Notes: generated by a model not told the origin, from the sequence alone. Counted from the first letter of the stretch, positions 11,201-24,190 are shown. The stretch is 64,000 nt of DNA from Sabellastarte sp. h YS-2021 (GCA_964017235.1 OZ024930.1:155372221-155436220), one strand, 5' to 3'. Translations and numbers: made by a program.

Positions 11201-12739
11201 TCTCAATATTAAATTTGCCTGCATTATGATTTGTCTTATAAATAATTTTAAATACGTGGGCATGCATTCCACAGTCTCATTTTTGAGAAGGACTGTTTTA
11301 ACAGCTATGGGATAATAACTCAAATGTTTAGTAATTACCGGAATTGCTATTGGGTAGGTAATCTTTGTTCAGTATTATGTTAGAAAAACCTGATACTTGT
11401 AAAAAAATTTACATACAGTGCCATTGTAACTGGCTGTAACTGTGCTTGACAGCAGGTCAACCGCTGGCTGAATCATTTGGTTTCTTAACTCATAATTCGA
11501 ATAGCTTAGTAATCTGGTCAGTATTTTTACTCATGGAGAGGACAACTTGCTTATCATGTAGTAGTGCTTGATTGTTTTTAAGCTATATATGAGTACATTA
11601 TGGAGGCATCTCGTAAGTACTTACAATGAACTAATATATGTCAGATTATTACAATACTCTAATATTCTAGAAGTAACTTATTTATATAAACCCTAAATGT
11701 TGTATAGCTGTGAGTTTGTTAGTCTGGGATAACTAACTATAATCTGACTGACCTTAAGACGTGTACATGTTTAAATTACTATGTATTGGCAGTTTTGAGA
11801 TGTAACTACTCACACAAATGAGCAATTTACCTAATACATGTACATAGAAACTACTTCTACTTTATAAGGTTTCATTGTTGTGTAAAATATTGAAGAATCA
11901 ACATACATAACTTTCAAAAAGCATCACAATACAGCTTTGGTGCATCAAGGTATATTTCAAAGTAATTTTAAACAACAAATTATCGATTTTAATAAGCAGT
12001 ACTAACCTTGTTGAGACATTTTTCACTAATATCTTGGCAATTTACTTAAACTGACATTTTTAGGATCAATATATTGAAAATCAGAATATTTGTAAAAAAT
12101 ATTGACTTATAATATATTAATTGTATATCTGAGGTAAAAAAAATATTTTTAAATATATCTAATGGCGAGATAAAGGCTGATTTACTATATTAGCTAGAAT
12201 CTTAGACATCAATTTTTAAAAATTAATGTAAAAATTACAATGGAAAGACCACAGAAGATACATGTACCACCATATAGGATTTTGTGATTTTACCAGTTTC
12301 TGCATATAATGAAACATCAGAATAACCCTACAGCTTAAAGATAACTCTTAATCAATTATCAACAAACCTATTACTTCAAAACAAATCATGAACAAAACCC
12401 ATAATACATGGCGCCATTGGAATACTGGTCACAATTTTGGATGTTTCAGGAAGCTTTCATTGCATTGCCTTTGTCAAAGTAAATTGGCTGACGGGTCGGT
12501 TGATTTTTAACTTAACGTTGTTTTCAATATATTTTATAAATCAAATCACAATGGATAATCCAAGAGCATTCTCCTGCAAGAAATTGTTTCGGTGCATGCA
12601 CAACTATCCGTCTCACAAACTGTCATGTCTTCATCCAGTAGTATACTTGTGCAAGCTCTACATGCGTTTTTATTAAAAAAACACCATTGCTTTACAAAAC
12701 TTACTTTTAGTTTCTTTCACGATTTGCAAACCATAGTGC
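11201..12739. other. Unassigned AT-rich DNA
   Basis: No gene or repeat recognised. Open frames near 12437-12801 show no family signature. Confidence 0.5.
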
Positions 12740-12845
12740 ATAGCAAAGTAATTACCAAGATCTACTTTGGGTTTTGCCCGGACTTAAACTCAGGACCTTA
12801 AATGTTGGAAATGGTTATCCTCTCCATTATTCCACAGTAGTCCTG
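12740..12845 (-). mobile_element. Possible degenerate tRNA-derived SINE head
   Basis: Read on the minus strand there is an A-box-like TGGAATAATGG followed about 40 bases later by a B-box-like GAGTTTAAGTCC. Both are off-consensus and no target-site duplication was seen, so this is tentative. Confidence 0.35.
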
Positions 12846-13139
12846 CTGATGTGAGAACCAGTGGATACCAGCTGGTCAAGATTACTGCAGTGTTAAGCCT
12901 TGGTCACTAGAAAATACATTGCCAAGGGATTTTGTGACTGAGTTGGATTCTTTTTGTCCGAATGCTGATTTTGCAAAACATTTCAGGAACAGAAAAATTT
13001 AGAAACAAAAGTGAAGGTAAAAAAGTTGAAAACTAACTTTTGCTCACGTACTAATCAGTTCTATGTTTTTTCACAATGAATGTTGGACAAAGCTTCCTGT
13101 AAATTGTATTACATGATAAAATTTCTGCTTGTGACATGT

Positions 13140-13187
13140 TTTGGGGGAAATATAAATACTATGCTTTTTGGGGGAAATATAAATACT
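13140..13187. repeat. Short tandem duplication, 27-bp period
   Basis: TTTGGGGGAAATATAAATACT occurs exactly at 13140-13160 and 13167-13187, minus one base for brevity of description: both copies share the core GGGGGAAATATAAATACT. Confidence 0.9.
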
Positions 13188-14829
13188 GTCATCCTACTGC
13201 TATTAGCGGTTAAAAAACCATGTCTACTCAGTGGCCGTCCGTCTGTAGTGTGAACAACTCGGATGAAATGGGGTGACCTGGGGATGGTTCCACCACTGAG
13301 TAAAACTTTTCACTATAGGATGTACCACCTGCAGTATGAAAGCGGTATTAACGAATGCCCCTCAGATGATCTAGGCTAATTTGGAACTAAACAAAATATT
13401 GAACAATGATAATAACTGGTTGAATTTAACAATAAAGCTCTAGCAATCCTGTTGATTGTTCTTCATTTATTTACTTAATCAGACACAATTGGATTGGTGT
13501 TGTTTTCCTAACTCTATTTCCCTTTCTGTATCATTGCACTTGTAATAGACTTGCTCCAAGTCTCTGTATTTGTATCCATCAGTAACCTGAACAGTTAAAT
13601 TTTAATTGGAAATTTACAGGAGTTCATTATAGCACAAGCATTCTGGGGTAAGAGGATGGTCTCTGAAAAAACATGGCTGGCTGTTTCTCCATAAGTCATA
13701 CAGTACCCATACATTACACAACAGACAAAATGACTTGGTTCAACTCTACACTCGTAAGCTAAACAAAAGTTATTGGGTCTTTTGGGAAGCCTGCTGTCTT
13801 TAAGTGCTTTTCAAGTTTTTAGATGATGTTGTTCCTGTGTGGTTGGACATACGGTTAAGCAGTGCCCTGTTCAATCAAAGGCACATTTCAACAAAGGGAC
13901 ATGTTTAGAATCGTTCAGACAGTATGTATTCATATAAGCCCAGCGCCATAAGGTACTCCTACAGGTTTAAATGTCAGAGAGATAAGGTCTTTCTACACTT
14001 TCCTGGAATTGTGTTGCCTGCTCAATAAAGCTTATTGCTTTTTCAGTTCTGAGTTATAATTATGGTCGGCTTTGGTTTACAAAGTTACACCATCTTGAAG
14101 ACACATTTGCATGAAAAGCAGCTAGCAATCATGTTCTCAAAATAGCTTGTAGTGAGCAAAGAAAAATATAGTGCTACAGAAGATCCGGGCTAAATTACCA
14201 TCTAGTTCATTTCTGGTCACAAAGAGTAGTATGTTACCTTATTTGCATACATACAATGATTGGTCAAGTGGTCAAACATGGTACCTAGCTGGTTTTTAAC
14301 CCTTAATTCTGCATATTTACTAGCCTTGCTGAAGGCTCAAGTTTCTTTGCAGTTAGGGAAAGTTTTCAGTTCAGATAATGGAGTTTCAGTTTCTATAATG
14401 TACTCATACATGTACTGACTTTTAAAGCAGCATACAGCTAAGAGAAAGTCTCTGATTAGGTTCTATCTCTTAACATGTATGAGTGCTTTATGAATACCAA
14501 ATATCTGTGTACATGTTTGAAAAGATATCATACAAATTTGAGCCTTAAGCAAGGCTACATATTTACATGTTGGACGCACGGGGACACATAGCAATACGTT
14601 TTACACTAGTCAACGTGTACCTGGACTGCAATACTGTATGGTTTTCTTTTTATGTTTATTTTGTATTTTAGTATTTTATGTAACTTATTTTAGACTTTTA
14701 CATTATATGGTGGTTTAATCGTTTGTTTTGTGACATGTAAATCTAGTTTTGTACTGCGTGTTGATAATTGATTCAGTTTATTAATTTTCTTACTAAAGTA
14801 ACTTGTGTTCCAGTAAACAAAATACTGCA
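13188..14829. other. Unassigned DNA
   Basis: No coding region recognised. A fragment at 13230-13345 contains TAGTGTGAAC and GGATGTACCACCTGCAGTAT, weakly like the ends of the CCCCAGTCACA MITE family. Confidence 0.4.
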
Positions 14830-14844
14830 CAATTACCTATAGAG

Positions 14845-15890
14845 ATGCAACAGGCTGATGACAATCAGTTCATTGAGACAATATTGAATAAAAATTGCAT
14901 AGTTCCTGATATTCAAGAAAAAATGTCGGACTCTGACACTTCAGGCAGTGATTTGAACTGAAGTGATATGAGGCAGGAATCTAGTTTTGAAAGCCCGTCT
15001 ACCTCTAAAAATGTAAAAACTGCGCCGGGTGCTGTTTCAAAATCTGACACTGAAATGTCTATGCAGAAATTGGATCCAGATGTACAGGCAGTGATTAATG
15101 CTCAAATTCTGGAACAATTGGACAGAATTGGCAAAGTTTGGTTTAGATTGAAAGTAAAGACTGTAAAACGACTGCAGATAAGACAAATATTAAAAAATCT
15201 AAGAGTAGAGAATCAAAATCAAAGAAAGTAACTGTTAAACCAGTACAAACAAACGCTAAGCCTAGTGATCAGCAAGTTTGGCAAGCTACTTCAGCATCAG
15301 ATGAAGCACTTTTGCAGCTCAGATCAGAGACTGCAAGAACTTACAGATTTTTTTGCAAGATCAGGTACAAATTCTAAACTGAAGTCACAAAGAGGTGGCA
15401 ATTTTGATGTTTTGATTAAACAGAGGGTCAAATGGCCCCGCAAATATGTTCTGTCTGGGCTGAATAAGGAACGTGTCATATATGATCAGCTAAATGTAAC
15501 TCACTGGTGGCTGACTTTGGTTAAACAATGAGAGATGAGTCGGATCTGATACTAAAACAGCATATGCCAGAATACCTTATTGTGCTCATGGACTTCGGTT
15601 TGTATCCAAACCTATCCATGGATCTAGACAGTTTTGTAGTAGCAATTTCAATGAGAAGAAATTGCTTGCAGAAATTCAAGGCGACTATAATAATTGGGGT
15701 GTTTGGTTGGCCAGGGCTAATGATATTTCCAACGAAATTGATAGTCGTTCTTATGCTACAGTTGTAAAGCAAGGGAAAGCAGTAGTCCAATCAAAAGCCG
15801 ACCAGGGTTACCATACCAAAACATTGCATAAGAGAGCAGACACTATAGAAGCATATGCATGTAATAATGGTGTTAACTATAACTCTTTGT
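14845..15890 (+). pseudogene. Broken gag-like gene of a retroelement (DIRS/Ngaro- or LTR-like)
   Basis: A chain of overlapping frames on the plus strand reads as one decayed protein. It starts with an acidic Ser-rich segment (14848-14960), then PDVQAVINAQILEQLDRIGK (about 15086-15145). Next is KQRVKWPRKYVLSGLNKERV with IYDQLNVTHWW (about 15420-15510), then ESDLILKQHMPEYLIVLMD (about 15535-15595), and finally LAEIQGDYNNWGVWLARAND (about 15665-15720). The pattern WPxxxVLxGxxxxRVxYDxLxxxxW...E.....HM..YL..L.D resembles gag-like ORFs of DIRS/Ngaro-type and related retroelements in invertebrates. That assignment is from memory of the pattern only. There are at least three frameshifts or stops. No pol, recombinase or LTR was found nearby. 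Confidence 0.45.
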
Positions 15891-16039
15891 CAAGTACTTT
15901 TTGCATTTGGGACCTTTTTCATGTTTAAAAAGCCTCCCTTAACCCCATATGAGCTGTAATAAATATACATGCCGGAAGAAGAGGGGACAGGATGGATATT
16001 TGGAGCGGCTTGTTCTTCAACAAGCACCAGCCCAATATT

Positions 16040-16140
16040 ATATAAAGGGTCTCTTTTTGAAGCCATGAGAATGCGATCATCAAGTGGAAAGCAAGCACAT
16101 ACAGATTAAATAGTAAGGAAAGGTGTGAGTTGGGTAGAAA
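16040..16140 (+). repeat. Unclassified repeat, copy 1 (partner at 34345)
   Basis: AAAGGGTCTCTTTTTGAAGC ... ATGCGATCATCAAGTGGAAA ... AAGGTGTGAG aligns with AAGGGTCTCTTCTCAGAGCT ... ATGAGGTTGTCAACAGGAAA ... GGATATGTGTGA at 34345-34440. It has no coding capacity. Confidence 0.6.
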
Positions 16141-16353
16141 CGGGTATATGAAGGTTACTAATAGGCACGAGATAGTGCCTTACATATCACCTAATACATG
16201 AAAAATATATGACAGATATGAGTTTTCGTATCTAAGTAATAATATGATATACTTGACTGGCATTAACATTAAATAATATGTTAATATCTGTGTCTTTAGA
16301 AAGTGGTGTCATATAAAGATTTTCACAATAAATAATTATTACACTGTTACGGT

Positions 16354-16595
16354 TTGATTTGATTTATTTTGAGTTTAAAATCACTATCATCACATAGTAT
16401 AGGTTATACCACGGCAGGTAGTTTTAAGTGTAGAGGAAACCAGGTCGTACTAGTGGGTGAAGATTCTAAACTGTAAACTGCTGGGCATCAGTAAGCAACC
16501 ACCATCTTTCTTACATAAGGCCCAAAGTTTAAACCACAGGCCTCAGAGGTTGAAGGCGAGTCTTTTACCCAATACACCGTCGACCCCCACCCCCC
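16354..16595 (-). mobile_element. Degenerate tRNA-derived SINE (minus strand)
   Basis: Same family as 7710-7940: it shares the GAGGAAACCAG, TCTAAACTGTAAACTGC and AAGCAAC.ACCA blocks and the head near 16550-16590. The B box is decayed (AAAGTTTAAACC). A short candidate target duplication, TTACGGT, flanks it (16347-16353 and 16596-16602). Older than the copies at 7.7 and 53.9 kb. Confidence 0.8.
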
Positions 16596-16734
16596 TTACG
16601 GTGTTTCTGTTACTTTTACTGTCATACAAGTGCCATCAATGGTTTGGTGACGCTTGAATCAGCTTTTGGTATTCTGATGGTCATTTGTTTTAATCATATG
16701 TATGATTCTATTCCACGATTATTCTGTTATATTC

Positions 16735-17165
16735 TATTTTTGACTTCTATAGCACATTATATCTGCATTCAGGCAGATTCTAAGGCATAGTAACCATAAG
16801 CCATATTCACATTTTATCAGGTCCTTGGAATGGCAATGGATATTTCCACAGAAACATAAGCCAAGTTAGAAACTATGGTCAAAAGGCCTCGGCAAACAAA
16901 TGTGATTTTAGTTTCTTCCTCAATTAGGTGACAGAGGAAGCAGTACAAACATCATTAGGCATTTCATTCTAGGAGTATCAAAGACAAAAACCATAACCAT
17001 GCTTCTGGATTTGTGCAAGGGTGAACAAAATTGAGGATCCTCCAGAGACCTTCTTTCCAGTTTTCCTCATCTTGTGATATGTATGCTGCTACGGGGTAGC
17101 AGAAATAGACTGAAAATTTCATCTTAAACATACAGTGGTATCTAACAGGCAACCATTAAAGCCTT
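16735..17165 (-). mobile_element. Degenerate CR1/L2-like LINE 3' end (minus strand)
   Basis: On the minus strand it reads WLPVRYHCMFKMKFSVYFCY near 17155-17095, the HWLPIxxRIxFK block. Further on is LRKKLKSHLFAEAF near 16930-16885. The 3' tail TGCCTTAGAATCTGCCTGA parallels the 61.8-kb LINE's GTGCCTTAGAATCCGTTGA. Decayed, no intact frame. Confidence 0.7.
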
Positions 17166-18914
17166 AGAGTGCTGTTTAAGGTGATCTCATGATCGGAGAA
17201 AATCCGTGATAACATCTTTGTGCAATATATTTTGTTCAAAATGGCTTAAACCTTATGGCAATATCGCATTGCATACCAACACGTCAAGTATTGCTTATGA
17301 TTGCAATGATAAAAATAGCATCAGAGATGTCAGTACCAGCAGCTTGGGGAAAGAGTGCAGGACACCATGAGATTTATACATATACAGTAGAAGAGGTGAA
17401 TATGTACAAAGATAAAGAGTCTTTCTGAACAAGTGTAACTTATGTAAAAATTCAGGAGTGTAACAAGTAAGAAACAGAAGACAAAATACTCAAAAACAAT
17501 TTATTAAAAAATTACAGCACTAATTTGTAAACTTAAAAATGTTATGCTTTCAAATTTACGAATTAAAGATCAAGGTCACTACAGCAACAAATGACAAATT
17601 AAGTTCACAACATGACATTGTAAACCTACCATCCTCAACCAATGTCCTTACCAAGGTACACCCTACACAAGAGTTTTCCTGCTGTCGCCGGCGGGCTGGA
17701 CTGCAAACCCAGTCAGATGCCATTGATGAAAACAATACCTGCACAGTGGCTGTGGGGTGAAAACCATTTTAAAAATCTGGGATCCAGAATTGATTGTGGA
17801 TCATTCCCAAAACTAAGTAATTTCTATGGAAGATCAAGACTGACCTGGAGACTGCAAACATTTCATGTAAATCTGTTTTAAGTAATCTTGCCAACAATAA
17901 AAAATGGAGTCCAACAATCACATAACCACTTCAGTGGCGTTTTCACATAGCCTCACCAAAAGTTCTCCATAATAATCTTGCTACTTCAGCTGAAGAGACA
18001 TATGCTAACAGTAAAGTCTTGAACTGACAATGAATGGAAACATTGTCACAGACAATTTTCCAATATATATATATATTTTTTGTTGCTATTAAATAAAAAT
18101 TGTACAGATTAAACACCATCACATATTGATTAGATTAGACAACACAACTTCTAGACTTTATAAAAATGTTCAAAACCCCTACTTTTGCTCAAAGAACTGA
18201 ATTTTGGAAGAAAATGCCAAAAAACCAGTGGTATGGAAAATTAATGTTTTATTTATATTAACACAAGCCATCATAACCAATGTTAAATGATTTACTAAAA
18301 CAATATGCCAGACTCATAAAGAAGGATAAAATGCAGCAACCATGACAATATCTAAGATCAGTATACATCAAGTCAAACTCTCACGTACTGAATCCACGAG
18401 GGGTTGTTTATTCTTCAGCTTAAACATAATGTGAGTATGATTTATGTTTAAGAGCATTATCATTTCTGAAAAGTGACAGGTGGATAGAGAACCATTATTG
18501 TTGATAAGTTTAACTGAGATCAAATTATGCTTGTTAAATGGGACCACAGTAATTCTACCATATTTTCATATTTACCCTTATTCCCTGAATGGGAAGAGAA
18601 TCTAGAAGATTGTAATTTGGTCTGTTTACCTGTCGGTGTGTTTATCTGTGCTCATAAGTTGAAAACTATACTTTGGATTTTGATATTTTTATATAACTAT
18701 ACTTTTTACACAAGGTGTCAACTGAGTCTCCAGATTTCCCTATCATTTTTCACAAATATTTCGTACTTGTTGCACACGGAAGGAGACTATATAAGAACGT
18801 TGGACTGTAATATGTGAGAAACTCTTATGATTCGTTGAGTCAGTCAGTGGATTACTTGCACACAGTTTATCATATAAAACCCAGGCGGGTGGCCCTGCAA
18901 TTTGTTCAACTCTC
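17166..18914. other. Unassigned DNA
   Basis: No supported gene. Overlapping frames at 17539-17881 have no recognisable domain. A (TA)n run lies near 18066. Confidence 0.5.
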
Positions 18915-19458
18915 CGTTATTTTTACATAATGGAGAGTTAACACTACATTATTTTCTAACAGTGGAATGTAATTTAGTTCAGTGAGCAGTCTGCCACGAA
19001 CAAAAGGTATTTGCCAGTCATCCTCAGCACAATGCATTCAATATTGAAATGTTTTCACAACTTCTTTCATATTAATTAGTTCAGTGGGTACATTTACAAA
19101 GTCTTTTTAATTCTGCATGATATTCAGAGTGCATAGGAAAACACCTCATGGAAAAATACTACCTTGAAAAAATACATCCTTACAAATACAAAACAAGCAA
19201 TTTAATTTATAAAGTTGGGTATTGTTTTAATTCTTTGCATTTTTTACAATCTTACTTTACAATAATTATTCTCATTGTTAAAATCTAATTCTTGATGTAC
19301 AATCTAAACTACAGGATTCCTTGCAAAAAAAAATAATGTTTTGCTGTGCAAAAAAGCACCCCAAAAAGGATATAAAGGTGAGTGCTAAAGTATTAAGAAA
19401 ATGCTCTGCTTATAGCCTTATACTGTTGTGATGGCTAGATCCAGATGGGTACTTTGCA

Positions 19459-19895
19459 GGGATACCCTATGGGTAAAAATTTTGTCAAAATTGCTCTATC
19501 TAGCACGGTTTTCAAGATATAAGCATTTTTGAGTTTTGCAATTTTTGCGAAAAATTAAAAAATTAAAAAATGGCCGCCATTTTTGGCAAGACAAAGAATT
19601 TTTGGAAAAATGTGTTAGTTAATCTGCAGAGGTACCCTGTGGGTCAAAAATTTTGTCGAAATTGCTTTCGCACAGGTTTTGATATAAAAGCATTTTTTTG
19701 TTTTGCAATTTTTGCGAAAAATTCGAAAATTCAAAATGGCCGCCATTATTGGTGAGACAAAAATTTTTGGAAAAAAAGTATAAGTTAATCTGCAGAGATA
19801 CCCTGTGGATCAACATTTTGTCAAAATCGCTCTATCTCGCACGGTTTTCGAGATACAGGCATTTTTGTGTTTTCCTTATTTGGAAAATTTGTAAT
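19459..19895. repeat. ~170-bp tandem repeat, about 2.6 units
   Basis: Units start at 19461, 19631 and 19797 (periods 170 and 166). Each begins GATACCCTRTGGGT-like and contains AAAATTTTGTCRAAATYGCT, a GCACGGTTTT block and, in the first two, AAAATGGCCGCCATT. It lies inside the segment unique to copy A of the 1.4-kb repeat. Confidence 0.85.
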
Positions 19896-20223
19896 GATTA
19901 GTTAATCATAATTACTCGGCCATTTCTTTACCAATCAATGCCAAAATCTAATTATTTTGCAGATGTGTTTGCAAAGTTTCAGGTGAATAGACAAAATCCC
20001 TTTCAAGTTATCATCCGGACAAGCTTACCCATTGAAAAAACACATTTTTGGTCATGTGACCTCTCTGATTGGTCGAAATGTCACTGCAGCATATTCCAAA
20101 AAATTCCCCAGGGCTACTGCATACACCTGCCAATTTTGAAAAGAATCCGCCCATCCGTCATCCAGTTATAAGGAAAACGAAATGTGAAGCCGGTGGAGCC
20201 TGATTTCCTCATATATACAAACA

Positions 20224-20244
20224 AGTGTCCCTTCTGGGACACTT
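20224..20244. other. Perfect 9-bp stem hairpin
   Basis: AAGTGTCCC-TTCT-GGGACACTT lies at the right side of the copy-A insert. A terminal hairpin like this could mark the end of a rolling-circle or other non-autonomous element. No such element was proven. Confidence 0.6.
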
Positions 20245-21103
20245 AATTATGACACATGAAAGAAGTTTTTAACTCAAGTAAAATGAGGGAAAAAAACGTG
20301 GTGCTATAATGCAGTACTGAAATGCACTACTGCTGTATTTAAATTTGATTTAAATTTTCAATGTGTTTAAGTTCAAAACAAAGATTTTAATTTACCTTAT
20401 TAGAGATTGTTATATACTTCTAACATGATATATTGTTTGTGGTTGAAATTAATTTTGTTCTGAACGTTGTAATATTTCTGGAATGTGGAGTAGGCATTCT
20501 TTCTATGAGGTATTTTTTTCCAGGAGACAATCTTTCTGGGAGGCATTTTTCCTTTATTCAAAACTTAGAGACAAAGAAGCACAAAAAATATACATCTTGA
20601 GAAACCTTAAAATTTAAACACAAAATATAACAATTAATTCTGCACTTTTAGTACTTTGTTTGAAAGAAAAAATAATAGCATACTGTCTTAAAATAAGCAC
20701 AGATCAATACAGTAACATGAAACACTCGCCACAAGAAAGTATCCACAGCATGAACATTGTTATATGACCAATCTATTTTTTTTTTGTTAAAGTGCTTTCT
20801 GTCACAGATCCATATTTTATCTATTATCATCATCCATGGTAAACTTTGTGGCAGTCAGATAATATTCAAACTTTCAATCTTTATCAACAATTATATTTTT
20901 CCATAAAAGAAACCAGTAATACACATGGTGAAACAATGTTGATTGTGTTCTGAAATAAAAAAGACCATAGAACTAATTTAGTGAAAGCCACATATGTTAT
21001 GCACACCAAAGGAAACATTGCAAAGATTGTCTAAGTTGATCATTTTGTAAAAGGTGTTAAATTATTGAATCTATAAATTGGTTTCAATTCACAGGGTTTT
21101 ATA

Positions 21104-21205
21104 ATAGATAATAGCCTCGTGGCGCTTCCATTATGTAAACTTAATGGCTCGTCGGCCGTTGGCCTCAGAGTTTACATAATGGAGCGCCACTTGGCCATTA
21201 TCTAT
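21104..21205. repeat. Terminal hairpin of the 1.4-kb repeat, copy A
   Basis: The left arm ATAGATAATAGCC...GGCGCTTCCATTATGTAAACT pairs with AGTTTACATAATGGAGCGCC...GGCCATTATCTAT. The arms are about 35 bases around a short GC-rich loop (GGCTCGTCGGCCGTTGGCC). The copy-B equivalent is at about 29830-29943. Confidence 0.85.
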
Positions 21206-21208
21206 ATA

Positions 21209-22253
21209 ATAATTTGAAATGCGTAAGTTATGGGCAGATTGCATTTAATTAAGAGGTTAAGCAAATTAAAACTGACTATTGAAAGATTCTTTGGAATACA
21301 CAACCAGTTTGTTGTGTTTGTGTCAGTGGAAATACTATCTGCAAACTTTGTCCATTTCAGTGGACAGACATAAGCCAGTGTTTTCATTTTCCAATTCACA
21401 AACCACAACAGATTGGTCAGAATTGTATGGGCAATAAAATATCACTGATGGCTAATTCAAAGTAGGCAAGTGTATCTGTGTAAGCCTGCTTACTGGCATT
21501 CCGTTCTGTTAGCCTATTATTGTAACCTGACTGGATCTTTTATTTTGATCCACCATTTTACTCCACAACACAGTTATTAACTGGAATAAGTATGCTTACA
21601 GTTGTCGTGCTATCTTAAATTTTGAATTTTAATTTCAAACCATACATTGTTTCTATGTTGCATCAACTATCAAAATGTTCACTTATGAAATATTGTTTTA
21701 TATAATTCCTTTTTAATAAATTTTCTCAATCTCTCATCTGTACGGATTCTGTGAGCATAGATTCATTCCTTCACACAGTATAAAAATGGGACTTTAAATG
21801 CAAACAAGGCCAGAAGATTTAGCTGTAAATGAGTTCCCACTGGTTTGAGGTTTTGAGTATTATGTTTCCCAGTTCTGTCAGTTTCTGCATCTCATTCAAC
21901 AAACTTATGGGCCACACGGGTAAATTTGTTCCTATTTCAAGGATATCCATGACTTTCTAGCTTCAGTAAAGAAAGTAGATAAGTTTGACTGTCAAGCCAG
22001 TGATACTTTGAGCAATGGCCGGATTTACGTATATTTAAGGACTTAAGTACATTTTCGTTGTAAGGCTGAGGCTTTTGTTTAAATTTGAGACTTTTGTCTC
22101 AAATTTAAGTCCAACTTTCGTTCTAAGATTCAAGAAAGAGCTAAGCCAGCTTTTGAGACTGACACAAAAGGGACTCATGTCTTTTTATGTGACCCTGATA
22201 TTGGCTTCACTTATGGCGAAGATACTTATATAGGTCTAAATCATATAGAATAC
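21209..22253. other. Unassigned DNA
   Basis: No gene recognised. Confidence 0.5.
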
Positions 22254-22350
22254 CTTTTTATACAACAACTTTAGAAATCATTTCTTACATAATATCATAT
22301 ATAATAACTTCTTTTATACAATAACTTTAGAAATCATTTCTTAGATAATA
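22254..22350. repeat. Tandem duplication of a ~56-bp unit
   Basis: TTATACAACAACTTTAGAAA and TTATACAATAACTTTAGAAA start two near-identical units, each continuing TCATTTCTTA.ATAATAT. Confidence 0.8.
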
Positions 22351-22464
22351 TTACTAAACAAATGCTGACAGAACTTTTGGGAGCATTTTCCAAATTTATG
22401 TTTCTGCACTTAATACAGTTTTTATACTTCCTGTGCCAAAAAAATAGCTTAAGATTTTTTTTGT

Positions 22465-22492
22465 GGGGGGGGGGGGGGGGGGGGGGGGGGGG
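22465..22492. repeat. G28 homopolymer tract
   Basis: An uninterrupted run of 28 G, preceded by T8-GTG. The exact length may be affected by sequencing or assembly. Confidence 0.9.
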
Positions 22493-23325
22493 AACTTTGT
22501 AAGTAAGAAGTTAAGCTTTCATTACGTGGGACTTAGTTTAGCTAAAATTCTCAGCTTAGTATGGGCTTACGTCTTTCGTGCATACCAGATTAAGCTCAAA
22601 CTGAACTTAGACAAAAGTCTTTTCAGTGAGCCCAGCCCTTGATGGATAAGTGTAAAATGAGACTGAATTGAAGGCTTTGAGTTTAACATGTTTTACCATC
22701 TTAAGAAAAAGCCAAATGCAAAGTTTGAATATTTTCGAACAATGTCCGGGCTTGGGTTTTTGCACCTCTTCTGTGTTGAAGCAGTTTATATATTTCCTAT
22801 GCAGACATGTTACGTTTGGTTGTTTTTTTTTTATTATTATTATTTTTTTTTACTTTATATAAAGTTCAACATTAGTTATATGCGATTCCACTAAGACTAA
22901 TATCTCAGAAATGTCTTTGTAGAACAGTTAAAATGATTTTAAGAAGTATTGAATATTAAAGCGTAAACTGTTATAGCGTATGTATCCGTTTGCATGGATA
23001 TGGTATGTGATTAATTCATCAAAGTCCGGAGACTAAAAAAAAGTGATCTGTAGAAGCGCGATCTCTATCGAGACTCGTCCTTAAAAAGCTGACATGTAGA
23101 TGAACAATAAAACAAATCTAAGTTGTGTTTGCATATTACTTTAACTTTAATAATTTGTAATACTGTTTCTTCATTCTTAAATTTCTTCTTTTAAAGATAC
23201 ACCTATTTATTATGATATTGTAATAGATGAAACTGCCAATACTATCCGTATTGGTCATTCATAAATTAATGAAAACTGTCCCATAATTAACTAACAGGGA
23301 CAGATTCATCAAGAGATGGGGTGAC
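22493..23325. other. Unassigned DNA
   Basis: Nothing recognised beyond T-rich runs near 22820-22855. Confidence 0.5.
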
Positions 23326-23402
23326 TAGCAGTAGTGGTAGTAGCAGAAGCAGCAGCATCAGTAGCAGAAGCAGCAGCATCAGTAGCAGCAGCAGTAATAG
23401 TA
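23326..23402. repeat. Imperfect AGC/AGT trinucleotide microsatellite
   Basis: A run of AGCAGCATCAGTAGCAGAAG-type triplets. There is no flanking open frame to suggest that it encodes a poly-residue tract. Confidence 0.85.
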
Positions 23403-24187
23403 GAAACTTTCAAATATATTTGATTTCACTAAAATGATATATCAAATAGCAAAAAATATTTATAACATGTTAGAGGACGCATTGAATGTAGTATAAAATT
23501 GACATATTTTTACTTTTTAAGTCATGACATTACAAAGTAGTACTACACAGTGCCAGCATGACATAAAGTGACACTGTAGTTGGATATGAACCACACTTCA
23601 TGAACTCTAGTACCACACTGTGAGCAATTTTCATGTCATTGCATTTTCTAAGGTATAGGTATGGACAAAGGTGGAGAACGGAGGTGTGGCAGGCCACCAG
23701 AACAATGAGACAGTTGTATAATAGTCAAAGGCACAGCAAGCTAATTTCATGGCTGATTTACTTCATTTATAACATTCTGAGAAGGGGATGTACTTAAGTC
23801 GTCTCTATATTTTCCGCAAACTTACATTTTTTCCTATTCTTTTAGGGGATGACAAGAGCAGTCACATGAGCAATGAGAGATGTAGAGAGATGCCTGATTA
23901 CTCCTTTGATGCTCCCTTTTTTGTTTCTATTGGTGTGAAACTTCATGTAAATCACACTATGAAAAACCTAAGATCCAAGAAAATAAGCAGCTAAATATAT
24001 CATGGACATAAAAAGGGGAGAGAAAACTGGGAACGTTAGACAAAAAGAATGATGGATAAGTGGGTTTGAAACAGATTACACTCTCCGAGGGGAGATTTTA
24101 GCTATGAATATATTGAATGTTGTGACTCCTGCATATAGACGGGCCTTTTATGTGGATTACAAAAATCACACATCCAAAATGCCCACC
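23403..24187. other. Unassigned DNA
   Basis: No gene recognised. The frame at 23788-23994 has no identifiable domain. Confidence 0.5.
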
Positions 24188-24190
24188 TTA

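Larger units (their letters stand above)
18915..21208. repeat. ~1.4-kb unclassified repeat, copy A (interrupted)
   Basis: The flanks 18918-19285 and 20262-21208 align closely with 28525-29944 (copy B). Shared blocks include CATAATGGAGAGTTA, TTTGCCAGTCATCCTCAGCA, AGGAGACAATCTTTC and CCAAAGGAAACATTGCAAAG. Copy A carries about 970 bases not in B (about 19290-20260). Both copies end in a hairpin. No coding capacity was seen, so it may be a non-autonomous transposon. Confidence 0.75.
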
